Below, one piece after another: positions 23,533 to 35,939 of a stretch of DNA of 47,708 nt. The DNA comes from Bacteroidales bacterium. GTDB taxonomy: Bacteria; Bacteroidota; Bacteroidia; Bacteroidales; UBA932. Location of the stretch: positions 1 to 47,708 of the forward strand of contig JAGCDF010000037.1 of the NCBI GenBank assembly GCA_017651225.1, given 5' to 3'. The notes under the pieces were generated by a model. The model had not been told where the DNA came from, searched no databases, and was given only the letters and a program-made list of their open reading frames with translations. A program made the translations under genes and the position numbers. Every line of letters begins with the position of its first letter. The stretch's first letter is position 1.

Positions 23533-24921
23533 TTACCCTAAGATTTTCCGGAAGAGCTTGTAGAGTTTGTAGGGCATATAGCGGAGCGGAAGGTCGATGC
23601 GGCGCGGAGTGATGATGACCGCACGCTCGTGCGTGAAGGCGTCGAAGCTCAGCTTGCCGTGGTAGCGGCCCAGGCCCGAGTTGCCGACCCCGCCGAAGGG
23701 GACTTTCTCGTTGACGACGTGCATGATGGTGTCGTTGATGCAGGCGCCGCCCGAGGAGGTGTTCCGCACGACGGACTTGCCGTCGCGCAGTTTCCCGAAG
23801 AAATAGAGAGCCAGCGGCTTCTCGCGGCCGTTCACGAAGTCGACGGCCTCGTCCAGCGTCTCGAAGGTGCAGACCGGCAGGACCGGGCCGAAGATCTCGG
23901 TGGTCATCACCGGCGAGTCCGGTGCCGGGTCCAGGATGACCGTCGGCTCGATGAAGCGCGTGGCGGCATCCGTCCGTCCGCCGCGCACGGTGCCGGAGAC
24001 GTCCGGGCCGGAGATGTAGGACGCGACGCGGGCGAAGGCCTTGTCGCTGACCATGCGCACGAAGTCCTCCGTCTCCTGGGGATTACTGCCCAGCAGGACG
24101 TGGACCTGACGGAAATATTCTTCCACGAAAGCGTCGCGGATCTTCTTGTCTATCAGCACGTAATCCGGCGCAATGCAGGTCTGCCCGGCGTTCAGGGCCT
24201 TGCCCCAGGCGATGCGCTTGGCGGCCAGGGGGATGTCGGCGTCGGCGGTGATGATGCAGGGGCTCTTGCCGCCCAGCTCCAGCACCACGGGGGTGAGGTT
24301 CTTCGAGGCGGCGGCCATCACGGTGCGGCCCAGGACCGGGCTGCCGGTGAAGAAGATCATATCCCAGCGCAGGTCGAGCAACTGCGTGTTCACCTCGCGG
24401 TTGCCCTGGACGACGGCGATGTAGCGCTCGTCGAAGGTCTTGGAGATCATCTCCCCGATCACGCGCGAGACGTTCGGGACGTAGGGCGAGGGCTTGAGCA
24501 TCGCCGTGCAGCCGGCGGAGATGGCACCCACGAGCGGACTGAGCAGCAGCTGGAAGGGATAATTCCACGGCGCGATGATGAGCGCGCTGCCCAGCGGCTC
24601 CGTAACGATGCGGCTGCGTGAGGGCAGCATCTGCATCGGCGTGGGCTTGCACTTCGTGCGGGCCCAGCCGGACAGGTGGCGCAGGTGGCCTCGGATCTCG
24701 GCGGTCACGAGGCTGACTTCCGTCAGGAAGGCCTCCGGTTCGGACTTGTGGAGATCGGTCCAGAGGGCCTCGTAGAGGGGGTTTTCCCATTTCTGGATGG
24801 CGCCGAGCAGCTTGCGGAGCATCTCCTTGCGGAAACGCAGGTCGAGGGTGGCACCGGAGGCGAAGTACTGACGCTGGAGCTCGTTCAGCTCACGGATGCG
24901 TTCGGGGGCGGTATTGGTCAT
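23533..24921 (-). CDS. Aldehyde dehydrogenase, class 3 family
   Basis: 462 residues, close in length and order to class 3 (fatty) aldehyde dehydrogenases. Motifs: APWNYPFQLLLSPLVGAI, the NAD site FFTGSPVLGRTVMAAA, the general base Glu in VVLELGGKSP, and the catalytic Cys in NAGQTCIAPDY. The C-terminal VPFGGVGNSGLGRYHG segment is also typical. Oxidises aliphatic or aromatic aldehydes to acids. The last gene of a four-gene unit with an acyl-CoA ligase 7 bases upstream, which would activate the acid product. The C-terminal stretch (LPLRYMPYKLYKLFRKILG) is basic and amphipathic, possibly for membrane contact. Fatty-aldehyde use is inferred from context. Confidence 0.9.
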   Translation of the reverse strand: MTNTAPERIRELNELQRQYFASGATLDLRFRKEMLRKLLGAIQKWENPLYEALWTDLHKSEPEAFLTEVSLVTAEIRGHLRHLSGWARTKCKPTPMQMLPSRSRIVTEPLGSALIIAPWNYPFQLLLSPLVGAISAGCTAMLKPSPYVPNVSRVIGEMISKTFDERYIAVVQGNREVNTQLLDLRWDMIFFTGSPVLGRTVMAAASKNLTPVVLELGGKSPCIITADADIPLAAKRIAWGKALNAGQTCIAPDYVLIDKKIRDAFVEEYFRQVHVLLGSNPQETEDFVRMVSDKAFARVASYISGPDVSGTVRGGRTDAATRFIEPTVILDPAPDSPVMTTEIFGPVLPVCTFETLDEAVDFVNGREKPLALYFFGKLRDGKSVVRNTSSGGACINDTIMHVVNEKVPFGGVGNSGLGRYHGKLSFDAFTHERAVIITPRRIDLPLRYMPYKLYKLFRKILG

Positions 24922-24928
24922 GGGAGTA

Positions 24929-26542
24929 CTATTTCTTTTCGTAGAGGAATCGGCGGATCTTGTGGGTGGCCGTTTTGCTGAAGGGCTCCTTCTGGATTTC
25001 GACGTCCTTGATCTTGGAGAAGCGGCTGACCTTCTCGTTGACGAAGTCGAGGACGGCCTGGCGCTTCTTCTCGACTTCCTCGATGAAGCGGTCCTGGCCC
25101 TCCAGGTTCCAGTCCAGCACGTTGTCCTCGAACTTGACGAGGGCGATGAGCTGGCCGTTGCGCTGGATGACGAGCGACTCGCCGATGCCGTCGAAGCTGT
25201 TGATCACGTGCTCGATCTCCTCGGGATAGATATTCTCGCCGGAGGCGCCCACGATCATGTTGCGCAGGCGGCCGCGGATGGAGAAGCGGCCCTTGGCGTC
25301 CATCGCGGCGAGGTCGCCGGTACGGAACCAGCCGTCCTGGCTGAGGACGGACTGCGTGCGCTCGTAGTCCTTGTAGTAGCCCATCATCACGTTCGGGCCC
25401 TTGACGATGATCTCGCCCAGGCCGGTCTCCGGATTGACGTCCGCCAGGCGCACTTCGGCGCCGTGGGTGGCGCGGCCGGTGGAGCCGACGTGGGTCTTGA
25501 ACGGCGGGGCCGCGCAGACGAGCGGCGCGCACTCCGTGAGGCCGAAACCGATGCCGTAAGGGAAGCCGGCGCGGTGCAGGAAGGTCTCCACCTCGGGATC
25601 GAGCTTGGCGCCGCCGATGCCGAAGAAGTGCAGGCGGCCGCCGAAGGTGCTCTTCAGCTTGATGCCGACCAGCCACGCCAGCGTGCGCGGGGCGTGCTTC
25701 TCCAGGTGGGAGAGGAACTTGCTGCCGCGGATGGTGGGGATGATGCTGGTCTTGTACATCTTCTCGATGATGAGGGGCACGGAGAGCATCGTCGTGGGGC
25801 GGATCTCCTTGAGGGTTTGCTTGAGGATGGTCGGCGTGGGGACGCGCCGCAGGTAGCAGACGCGGGCGCCGACGGAATAGGGGTACAGCAGGCCGAGGGT
25901 CATCTCGTAAGTATGCGCCATCGGGAGGATGGACAGGAAGACGGAATGCTTGTTCTCGTGCTGGGCGTACCAGGAGTCGAGCACCGATGCGCAGAAGTTG
26001 CGGTGGCTGAGCATCACGCCTTTCGGCGAACCGGTGGTGCCGGACGTATAGATGAGGGCGGCCATGTCCATGGGGTTGGGCGTGGCCACGCGGCCGTCGC
26101 AGGTGAAGGCCGCGTCGTCGTGCTTGATGAACTCGAAGGTGTCTATGTCGAGCACCAGGCTGAGCTTGGCCATCGCCGCGTCGCTCACTTTCTTGAGCTG
26201 GCGGCGGGAGACGAAGAGGGCCTTGGCCTCGGAGTGGCTCAGGATGCTCTCCACTTCGCTGGATGACAATTCGTTAAGCATCGGTACGGCCACGCGCCCG
26301 TAGGCGGTGGTGGCGAAGAAGGCGATGCCCCAGTGGGGGCCGTTTTCGGAAAGGATGGCCACCTTGTCGGAGGCGCTGATGCCGAAGTTGGACAGGATGC
26401 GCGACAGGTTGTCGCAGGTCTCCCGGTAACGGGCGTAGGTGTATGACTGCTGTCCGTCTGTATATTCGGCCGCAGTCCGGTTCGCGTACTTCGCAGAAGC
26501 GTAGTCGTACAGATCGGAGAGGGTCTTGAAGTTGTGTCGCAT
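24929..26542 (-). CDS. AMP-forming long-chain acyl-CoA ligase
   Basis: 537 residues of the ANL adenylate-forming superfamily. The P-loop motif LIYTSGTTGSPKGVMLSH lies at about residues 158-175, with GIGFGLTECAPLV (A5), WFRTGDLAAMDAKG (A7) and the IRGRLRNMIVGASGENIYPEE hinge. Final residues KTATHKIRRFLY give the C-terminal catalytic lysine region. Such enzymes load fatty acids or other carboxylates onto CoA through an acyl-AMP. Its ATG overlaps the stop of the acyltransferase gene as TAATG, indicating translational coupling. Together with the aldehyde dehydrogenase downstream it suggests an aldehyde-to-acid-to-acyl-CoA path. Confidence 0.92.
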   Translation of the reverse strand: MRHNFKTLSDLYDYASAKYANRTAAEYTDGQQSYTYARYRETCDNLSRILSNFGISASDKVAILSENGPHWGIAFFATTAYGRVAVPMLNELSSSEVESILSHSEAKALFVSRRQLKKVSDAAMAKLSLVLDIDTFEFIKHDDAAFTCDGRVATPNPMDMAALIYTSGTTGSPKGVMLSHRNFCASVLDSWYAQHENKHSVFLSILPMAHTYEMTLGLLYPYSVGARVCYLRRVPTPTILKQTLKEIRPTTMLSVPLIIEKMYKTSIIPTIRGSKFLSHLEKHAPRTLAWLVGIKLKSTFGGRLHFFGIGGAKLDPEVETFLHRAGFPYGIGFGLTECAPLVCAAPPFKTHVGSTGRATHGAEVRLADVNPETGLGEIIVKGPNVMMGYYKDYERTQSVLSQDGWFRTGDLAAMDAKGRFSIRGRLRNMIVGASGENIYPEEIEHVINSFDGIGESLVIQRNGQLIALVKFEDNVLDWNLEGQDRFIEEVEKKRQAVLDFVNEKVSRFSKIKDVEIQKEPFSKTATHKIRRFLYEKK

Positions 26543-27099
26543 TAATGAGTAATGTAATTTTCAGGGTAACGGGCGCCCAGGTCCATCTTCTCGTAAATCT
26601 CCTGGATGCGCTTGGTGTCGGCCGCGGCGTCGTCCGTGAGCTCGACCTTCTGGCCGCGGCCCACGCGCTTGCGCTTCCAGTCGAAGTAGCCCAGGTAGAC
26701 GGGCACACCGGTTGCGCGGGCGATCATGTGATAGCCGCTCTTCCAGCGCTTGACGGGCTTGCGGGTGCCTTCGGGGGCGATGGCCAGGTGGAAATGCTCG
26801 CGGCTGTTCATCTCCTCGATGAGGCTGCGTACCAGCGCGGCGGAATTGCTCCGGTCGACGGGGATGCCGCCCATGGCCTTCAGGATCCAGCCCAGGGGCG
26901 GGAAGAACATCTCCTTCTTGACCATGCAGAGCGCCTTGCCGCCGATGGATTCGTAGTAGAGGTAGGCGATGAGGAAGTCCCACACGGTCGTGTGCGGGAC
27001 GCCCAGCATGATGCACTTGTCCTCCTCGGGGAGGCCTTCGACGACCGTCCAGCCGAGTTTGCGAAGCGCCCAGCCGCAGAATTTGCGCCAGTTACTCAT
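26542..27099 (-). CDS. 1-acylglycerol-3-phosphate acyltransferase-like protein
   Basis: 185 residues from the ATG at 27099. PlsC-type motifs are present: the catalytic HxxxxD as VPHTTVWD (motif I), GIPVDRSNS (motif II region), and LAIAPEGTRK (motif III, EGTR). It is shorter than classical PlsC (about 240 residues) and matches a compact soluble subgroup. It should move an acyl chain onto a phospholipid precursor or another hydroxyl acceptor at the membrane. The start overlaps the last codons of the upstream aminotransferase by 8 bases, and its stop overlaps the start of the ligase, so the three proteins are made together. Confidence 0.88.
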   Translation of the reverse strand: MSNWRKFCGWALRKLGWTVVEGLPEEDKCIMLGVPHTTVWDFLIAYLYYESIGGKALCMVKKEMFFPPLGWILKAMGGIPVDRSNSAALVRSLIEEMNSREHFHLAIAPEGTRKPVKRWKSGYHMIARATGVPVYLGYFDWKRKRVGRGQKVELTDDAAADTKRIQEIYEKMDLGARYPENYITH

Positions 27100-28309
27100 T
27101 CGGGTGTAGTTTCTGATATTCGGCAAGACCCTCGGCCAGGATGGTGAGCGCCTTGCGCAGGGCGGGCACCTCGAGGACGTAGGCGATGCGGACGTGGTTC
27201 TTTCCCACGCCGGGGGTCTTGTAGAAGGACGCGGCCGGGGTCACCATGGTGGTGGCGCCGTCGCGGGAGAAGTCGGTGAGCATCCAGCGGGCGAAATCCT
27301 CCGCGTTCGCGACCGGCAGTTCCACGACGGTGTAGAAGGCGCCGAAGGGCTTGGGGGCGAAGACGCCGGGGATGGCGTTCAGCATCTCCACGGCGCAGTC
27401 GCGGCGGCGGATGTACTCCGCCTTGACCTCGTCGAAGTAGGACTGCGGGGTGTCGAGCGCGCCGATGGCGGCGTACTGGCCGAGCACCGGCGGGCAGAGG
27501 CGGGACTGGGCGAACTTGAGCGCCGCGGCCATCACGTCCTTGTTGTGCGAGACGATGCAGCCGATGCGCGCGCCGCAGAGGTTGTAGCGCTTGGAGACGG
27601 AGTCGACCAGGATGACGTTCTGCTCGCAGCCGGGGATGTTCATCGCGGAGAAGTGCGGCTCGTCGGTGTAGCAGAACTCGCGGTAGACCTCGTCGGAGAT
27701 GAGGAAGAGGTCGTGGCGGCGGCAGAAGTCGCCGATCTTGAGCATTTCCTCCTTGGTGAAGAGCTTGCCGGAGGGGTTGCACGGGTTGCTGATGAGCACG
27801 GCGCGGGTCTTCGGCGTGACGAGCTTCTCGAATTCGGAGATATCGGGGACCTTGAAGCCCTCGCGGATGTCGGTCGGGACGGCCTTGAGGGTGATGCCGT
27901 TGAGGTAGGCGAAAGTCTGGTAGTTGGTGTAGAACGGCTCCACGACGATGATCTCGTCGCCGGGGTCGGCAGCCACCTGCATCGCGACGGCGAAGGCCTC
28001 GCTGCCGGCCACGTCGACCAGCAGCTCGCTCACCTCGATGTCGATGCCGATTTTCTTGTAGTACTTCTCGACCATGCCTTCGCGGAGCTCGATCAGGCCC
28101 GCGGAGTTGGTATAGGAGAGATGATGCATACCCTTGCACTTGTCCACGACGGCATTGAACGCGCAGTCGGGGGACTTGATGTCCGGAGCGCCTACGTTGA
28201 GGTGATACACATGGATGCCCCGAGCCTTGGCGGCGTCGGAGAGGGGGACCAGCTTACGGATAGCGGAGGCCGGCATGGCCTGGGTCTTGGCGGAAATGTG
28301 CAGGGACAT
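27092..28309 (-). CDS. Class I/II PLP-dependent aminotransferase
   Basis: 405 residues from the ATG at 28309 (MSLHISAKTQAMPASAIR). Fold-type I aminotransferase close to aspartate/aromatic aminotransferases: NVGAPDIKSP, AGSEAFAVAMQVAADPGDEI, NPCNPSGKLFTKEE, ISDEVYREF with the cofactor Asp, and the PLP lysine in DSVSKRYNLCGARIG. The substrate is uncertain. One possibility is that it supplies the transamination step missing from the aromatic operon next door. Another is a role in the lipid genes it is coupled to. First gene of the unit 28309-23533. Confidence 0.9.
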   Translation of the reverse strand: MSLHISAKTQAMPASAIRKLVPLSDAAKARGIHVYHLNVGAPDIKSPDCAFNAVVDKCKGMHHLSYTNSAGLIELREGMVEKYYKKIGIDIEVSELLVDVAGSEAFAVAMQVAADPGDEIIVVEPFYTNYQTFAYLNGITLKAVPTDIREGFKVPDISEFEKLVTPKTRAVLISNPCNPSGKLFTKEEMLKIGDFCRRHDLFLISDEVYREFCYTDEPHFSAMNIPGCEQNVILVDSVSKRYNLCGARIGCIVSHNKDVMAAALKFAQSRLCPPVLGQYAAIGALDTPQSYFDEVKAEYIRRRDCAVEMLNAIPGVFAPKPFGAFYTVVELPVANAEDFARWMLTDFSRDGATTMVTPAASFYKTPGVGKNHVRIAYVLEVPALRKALTILAEGLAEYQKLHPNE

Positions 28310-28336
28310 AATGCTTCTAACGTTTATATATTCTTG

Positions 28337-28344
28337 CAAATTTA
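28337..28344 (-). promoter_or_regulatory. -7 promoter element (TAAATTTG) for the aminotransferase operon
   Basis: CAAATTTA on the plus strand, 27 bases upstream of the aminotransferase ATG. A CAAA follows only 12 bp away, too close to be a normal -33 box. Confidence 0.45.
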
Positions 28345-28364
28345 CCTAATTAATTGCAAAATGC

Positions 28365-28372
28365 TATCTTTG
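28365..28372 (+). promoter_or_regulatory. -7 promoter element (TATCTTTG) for the DUF3737 gene
   Basis: TATCTTTG ends 15 bases before the ATG at 28388, so the 5' leader would be under 10 nt. TTTA at 28341-28344 lies 20 bp upstream as a near-match -33 box. The region holds two divergent promoters. Confidence 0.5.
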
Positions 28373-28387
28373 CAGACAGAATTTTTT

Positions 28388-29230
28388 ATGGAAACAATTA
28401 TTAATCGAGAATTTGGCGGCGAGAGGCCGCTTTACAACAAGCATGGACTCCGTCTGGAGAATGTGACCATCCATGCGGGGGAATCCTCCATCAAGGAGGG
28501 TTCCGACATCGAGGCGCACCGTTGCCGCTTCGAAGGGAAATACGTCTTCTGGTGCTGCGAGAACTTCCTGGCGGCGGACTGCCACTTCACCGAGGGGGCC
28601 CGCTCCTCGCTCTGGCACAGCCGCGGCATGGAGCTGCGCGACTGCCGGCAGGAGGCGCCGAAGATGTTCCGCGAGAGCGCGGACATCCGGCTGCGCAACG
28701 TGGTGATGCCGCACGCGCAGGAGACCTTCTGGAGTTGCGACGGGATCGACATCGAGAACGTGGAGGCCCGTGAGGCCGACTACATCTTCATGCACTGCAG
28801 CAACATCAAGGTGCGGAATCTCAAGTTGTTCGGAAACTATTCCTTCCAGCACACGAAGAACGTGGAGATCCACGACAGCGACCTGCAGAGCAAGGATTCC
28901 TTCTGGGAGACGGAGAACGTGACCGTCTACGACTCCTTCATCAACGGGGAGTACCTGGGCTGGCATTCGAAGAACCTCCGCCTGGTGCGCTGCCGCATCG
29001 GCGGCACGCAGCCGCTCTGCTACATCGACAATCTGGTGCTCGAGGACTGCACCTTCGAGCCGGACGCCGACCTGGCGTTCGAATATTCTTCCGTGCAGGC
29101 CACGGTCAAGGGGCACGTCGTGTCCATCAAGAACCCGCGCTCGGGCTCGATCCGGGTCGAGTCGTGCGGGGAGCTGATCCGCGACGGGAACGCCAAGGCG
29201 CCGAACGACTGCGTCGTCCGGATCGGCTAA
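28388..29230 (+). CDS. DUF3737 family right-handed beta-helix protein
   Basis: 280 residues made almost entirely of short beta-helix coils with a recurring pattern of about 20 residues: DIEAHRCRFEGKYVFWCCEN, DIRLRNVVMPHAQETFW, NIKVRNLKLFGNYSFQHTKN, NVTVYDSFINGEYLGWHSKN. This fits DUF3737, found in many gut bacteria. No signal peptide is visible, so it is probably cytoplasmic. Aromatic and Cys residues recur at equivalent coil positions (FWCCEN, SLWHSRG, FWSCDG, FMHCSN), perhaps lining a ligand groove. No biochemical role is known to me. Transcribed alone from its own promoter; its stop overlaps that of the convergent transporter gene. Confidence 0.85.
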   Translation: METIINREFGGERPLYNKHGLRLENVTIHAGESSIKEGSDIEAHRCRFEGKYVFWCCENFLAADCHFTEGARSSLWHSRGMELRDCRQEAPKMFRESADIRLRNVVMPHAQETFWSCDGIDIENVEAREADYIFMHCSNIKVRNLKLFGNYSFQHTKNVEIHDSDLQSKDSFWETENVTVYDSFINGEYLGWHSKNLRLVRCRIGGTQPLCYIDNLVLEDCTFEPDADLAFEYSSVQATVKGHVVSIKNPRSGSIRVESCGELIRDGNAKAPNDCVVRIG

Positions 29231-30912
29231 GCAATCGCAAAGAGAATCAGGAGCTGCGCGACCAGCACGCGCAGGAACATCGTCATCGGGTAGACTGTGG
29301 CGTAGTTGATGGAGGTGTAGTCCGTGCCGTAGGCGCCCTGCGCGAAGGCGAGGACGGCCGGGTCGGTGTTGCCGCCGGACAGCAGGCCGCAGATCTGGTA
29401 GAAATTGAGTTTGCAGACCAGACGGGCCACCAGGCCGGTGATCAGCACCGGGATGAGCGTGATCAGCGCGCCGTACAGGATCCACCAGAAACCGCCGCCG
29501 AGCAGGGAGCTGACGAAACTCTCGCCGGCGCCCAGGCCGACCGCCGCGAGGAAGAAGCTGATGCCGATTTCGCGAAGCATCATGTTGGCACTCTGGGTGG
29601 TATAGGTGGTGATGCGCCACTTCGGGCCGAAGTAGCCCAGCAGGATCGCAATGATGAGCGGACCGCCGGCGAGGCCGAGGCGGATCGGCTGCGGGATGCC
29701 CGGGAAGCGGATCGGCAGGGAGCCGAAGATCACGCCGACGGCGATGCCGAAGAAAATCGGGATCAGGTTGGGGTGGGAGAGCTTCTCGGGCTTGTTGCCT
29801 ACGGCTTTGGCCACCTGGTCGATGCCCGACAGCGTGCCGACGACCAGGATGCTGTCGCCCATCTGGAGGATGAGGTTCGGGCGGGCGACGAGCTCCACGC
29901 CGGCGCGCAGCACGCGGGTCACGGACACGCCGTAGCTGGTGCGGATGTGCAGGTCGCGGATGCGCTTGCCGGTCAGGGAAGACTTGGTGATGAGCAGCCG
30001 GCGGGTGACGATGTGCTCGTCCTGCTTCGCCCAGTCTTCGAGGTGCATGGGCACTTCCTCGCCGAAAATGATGCGAACGGTCTCCACGTTGGGCTGCGAG
30101 GTCACGATGAGGACCTTGTCGCCCTGCTCCAGAACCGTCTCCGGTCCGGGAATGATGATCTCCCCGCCTCGCATCAGGCGCGATACCAGGAACTTGTCGC
30201 TGACGCCGCAGGTGACCTCGGCCAGGGTCTTGCCGAACACGGCGGGATTCTCCACCTCGCAGTGCATGCGGCGGGCGGAGTCGACCGGCTTCTCTTCCTG
30301 CTCCAGGGCGGTCTGCTCCTTCTTCAGGTCGATCTTGAAGATGCCTTTCAGCAGGATGACGACGAAAATGACGCCCAGCACGCCGAGCGGGTAGGCAACG
30401 GCGTAGGCGGAGGCGAGGCCGGAGGAGGCCGCTTCCGCGGCGGACGCCGGGGCGCCGTCGGCGATCATGGCATCGGAGAGTGTCTGCTGGGCGGCACCCA
30501 GGCCCGGAGTATTGGTCACGGCACCGGACATCACGCCGACAAGCGTGGTCAGGCTTTCGCCGGTAATCCAGTGGATGGAAACGGTCACGAGCACGGCCAG
30601 CAGGATCATCCCGGTGGCGAGCAGGTTCATGGTCACGCCGCCCTTCCGGAAAGACTGGAAGAAGCCGGGGCCGACCTGCAGGCCGATAGAGAAGACGAAG
30701 AGGATGAGTCCGAAATCCTTCATGAAGGCCAGGGCGGTCGGGTTGGCCCGGAAGCCGAAATGGCTGACCAGGATGCCCAGGAAGAGAATCCAGGTGGATC
30801 CGATGGAGATGCCCTTGATCTTGACTTTGCCGAGCAGCAGGCCCGAGGCGATGACGAATGAAAACAACAATATCGTATGGGCGATGCCCGTGCCGAGGAA
30901 TAATTCTTTCAT
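29227..30912 (-). CDS. AspT/YidE-type transporter with two RCK_C domains
   Basis: 561 residues. The N-terminal half (about 1-170) has hydrophobic helices including SFVIASGLLLGKVKIKG and the repeat signature MSGAVTNTPGLGAAQQTL. A central cytoplasmic part (about 195-370) carries two TrkA-C-like ligand domains (FLVSRLMRGGEIIIPGPETV, GKRIRDLHIRTSYGVSVTRV). The C-terminal half (about 380-561) is a second membrane block ending with LRVLVAQLLILFAIA. This is the layout of the aspartate:alanine exchanger / YidE-YbjL family; the substrate is probably a small carboxylate or amino acid but is not shown by sequence. The ATG at 30912 sits only 4 bases from a -7 box, suggesting a leaderless mRNA. Confidence 0.9.
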   Translation of the reverse strand: MKELFLGTGIAHTILLFSFVIASGLLLGKVKIKGISIGSTWILFLGILVSHFGFRANPTALAFMKDFGLILFVFSIGLQVGPGFFQSFRKGGVTMNLLATGMILLAVLVTVSIHWITGESLTTLVGVMSGAVTNTPGLGAAQQTLSDAMIADGAPASAAEAASSGLASAYAVAYPLGVLGVIFVVILLKGIFKIDLKKEQTALEQEEKPVDSARRMHCEVENPAVFGKTLAEVTCGVSDKFLVSRLMRGGEIIIPGPETVLEQGDKVLIVTSQPNVETVRIIFGEEVPMHLEDWAKQDEHIVTRRLLITKSSLTGKRIRDLHIRTSYGVSVTRVLRAGVELVARPNLILQMGDSILVVGTLSGIDQVAKAVGNKPEKLSHPNLIPIFFGIAVGVIFGSLPIRFPGIPQPIRLGLAGGPLIIAILLGYFGPKWRITTYTTQSANMMLREIGISFFLAAVGLGAGESFVSSLLGGGFWWILYGALITLIPVLITGLVARLVCKLNFYQICGLLSGGNTDPAVLAFAQGAYGTDYTSINYATVYPMTMFLRVLVAQLLILFAIA

Positions 30913-30916
30913 GGCG

Positions 30917-30924
30917 CAAAGATA
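30917..30924 (-). promoter_or_regulatory. -7 promoter element (TATCTTTG), probably leaderless start
   Basis: CAAAGATA on the plus strand ends 4 bases before the transporter ATG. The predicted start of transcription falls at or next to the A of ATG. It also overlaps the T run of the terminator of the upstream xylanase gene. Confidence 0.45.
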
Positions 30925-30925
30925 C

Positions 30926-30962
30926 AAAAAAAGACGGCAGCTTGTCGGCCGCCGTCCTTTTT
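30926..30962 (-). terminator. Intrinsic terminator of the GH10-CE1 gene
   Basis: On the minus strand GACGGC (30957-30952), an internal loop, and GCCGTC (30939-30934), followed by eight T. It lies 14 bases after the stop of the xylanase gene. Confidence 0.75.
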
Positions 30963-30975
30963 CGTATTGAATCCG

Positions 30976-34469
<3,494 letters not shown>

Positions 34470-34470
<1 letters not shown>

Positions 34471-35939
34471 TAGCGACGGGCTTTAAGGGTGAGGAAGTTC
34501 AGGAGCAGGCCGATGAGCCAGGCCAGCACGAAGTATAGGATGGTGACCGCGAGCAGCGGCATGAATGCGTCGAAGGTGCGGCTGCGGACGAGGTCGCTGG
34601 CGCGCGTGACGTCGATGACGGCGATGTAGCCGACGATGGACGTGCCTTTGAGCAGGGAGATGCACTCGCTCTTGTAGAGCGGGAGGCCCTTGCGGACAGC
34701 CTGGGGCAGCACGATGTTGAGGAAGGTGCGCACTTTGGTGAAGCCCAGCGCGAGGCCGGCTTCCGTCTGCCCGTGCGGCACGGACTCCACGGAGGTCTTG
34801 AAGACGCCGCCGGCGGCCGATGCGAAATTGAGTGCGAAGGCCACGATGGCGATGGTCCGGGCGTCCCAGCCGGTGCGGGCCAGCACCACGTAGAACATGA
34901 TGAGGAGCAGCACCAGCATGGGGATGCCGTGCATGAAGCCGTCGTACAGGCCCACGAAGGAACGCAGCCCCTTCCGGCGGCTCAGGGCCATCATGCAGAG
35001 CAGGATGCCCAGCAGGGAGCCGAGAATGATGGACCAGAAGGTGATGAGGAGGGTGGTCGCGAGACCGTCGGTGATCATCCGCCAGCGGTTCTCCACGATG
35101 AAGTTCTGCCGGACGGCATTCACCACGCTCACGTGCAGGGGCTCTTTTTTGGCCCTGGCTGCCTGGACGTCCTTGATGAAGTAGGCGGGGTGCACGTTAT
35201 AATAAGGGTCTCCGAAGGTGACCTGCTGCTGCCGCTCTTCCGTGATGAAGATCGAGCCGCCGATCATGTCGGTCTTGCCGAGCTGAAGACCCACGATCAT
35301 GGAGGAGAACTCGAACAGGTCTATCTGGAGCGGGCGCTTCAGGAAGGCGGCGAAGCGGCGGGCCAGCTCAATTTCAAAGCCGTTCCATTTCCCACCCGCG
35401 AGGAAGGCGATGGGGGCGATGGTTTCGCAGTTGGCGTAGCGGAGCGGCTCGCCGGTCGTGTATTCTTCCACCTGCGGGAAGTCTTCGGGGCGCAGCTCTT
35501 CCGACTCGAACCAGTATTCCATCATCTGGTCCAGCGTGCCCGATTCCTTGAGTTCGTGGAGGAACTGGTTGAAGGAGTCGGCCAGGGTCGAATCTTCTTT
35601 CCTGAACGCGAAGGCGGTCGGGAAGGATTCATCCTGCCGGAACGCCTTCTTGAGGCCCGTCTGCTTCAGGCTCGCTTTCGAGAAGACCACCTCGTCCACG
35701 AGGATGGCGTCGACCTTGCTGGCCTTGACGGCCTCCGCGCAGTCGGAGACGGTGCTGAAAAGGGAAAGCTTGATGTCTTTGCGGGGGCTCAGCTGGATGT
35801 CATAGCAGGACCCCGCGAGGGTGCCGATCCTGTGGCCGGCGACGTCGGCTTCGCCGTGGATGGCCACTTCTTCCTGCCTGCCGGCGCACGCGCTGAGCGC
35901 CAGGGCGGCCAGGATTAAGAGGTATTTGAGCTTGGTCAT
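34470..35939 (-). CDS. Binding-protein/permease fusion of an amino-acid ABC importer (copy 2)
   Basis: 489 residues. A lipoprotein-type N-terminus (ILAALALSAC) is followed by two substrate-binding lobes and then a HisM/GlnP-type permease domain (about 285-489). The permease carries the EAA-type loop SVESVPHGQTEAGLALGF and KGTSIVGYIAVIDVTRASDL. The binding part has an unusual order: about residues 33-150 resemble the second lobe of family-3 binding proteins (HRIGTLAGSCYDI, KVDAILVDE, ESGTLDQMMEYWF). About residues 165-260 resemble the first lobe (EPLRYANCETIAPIAFLAGG, LGKTDMIGGSIFITEERQQQ, TFGDPYY). It overlaps copy 1 by ATGA and the ATPase by TAATG. Confidence 0.85.
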
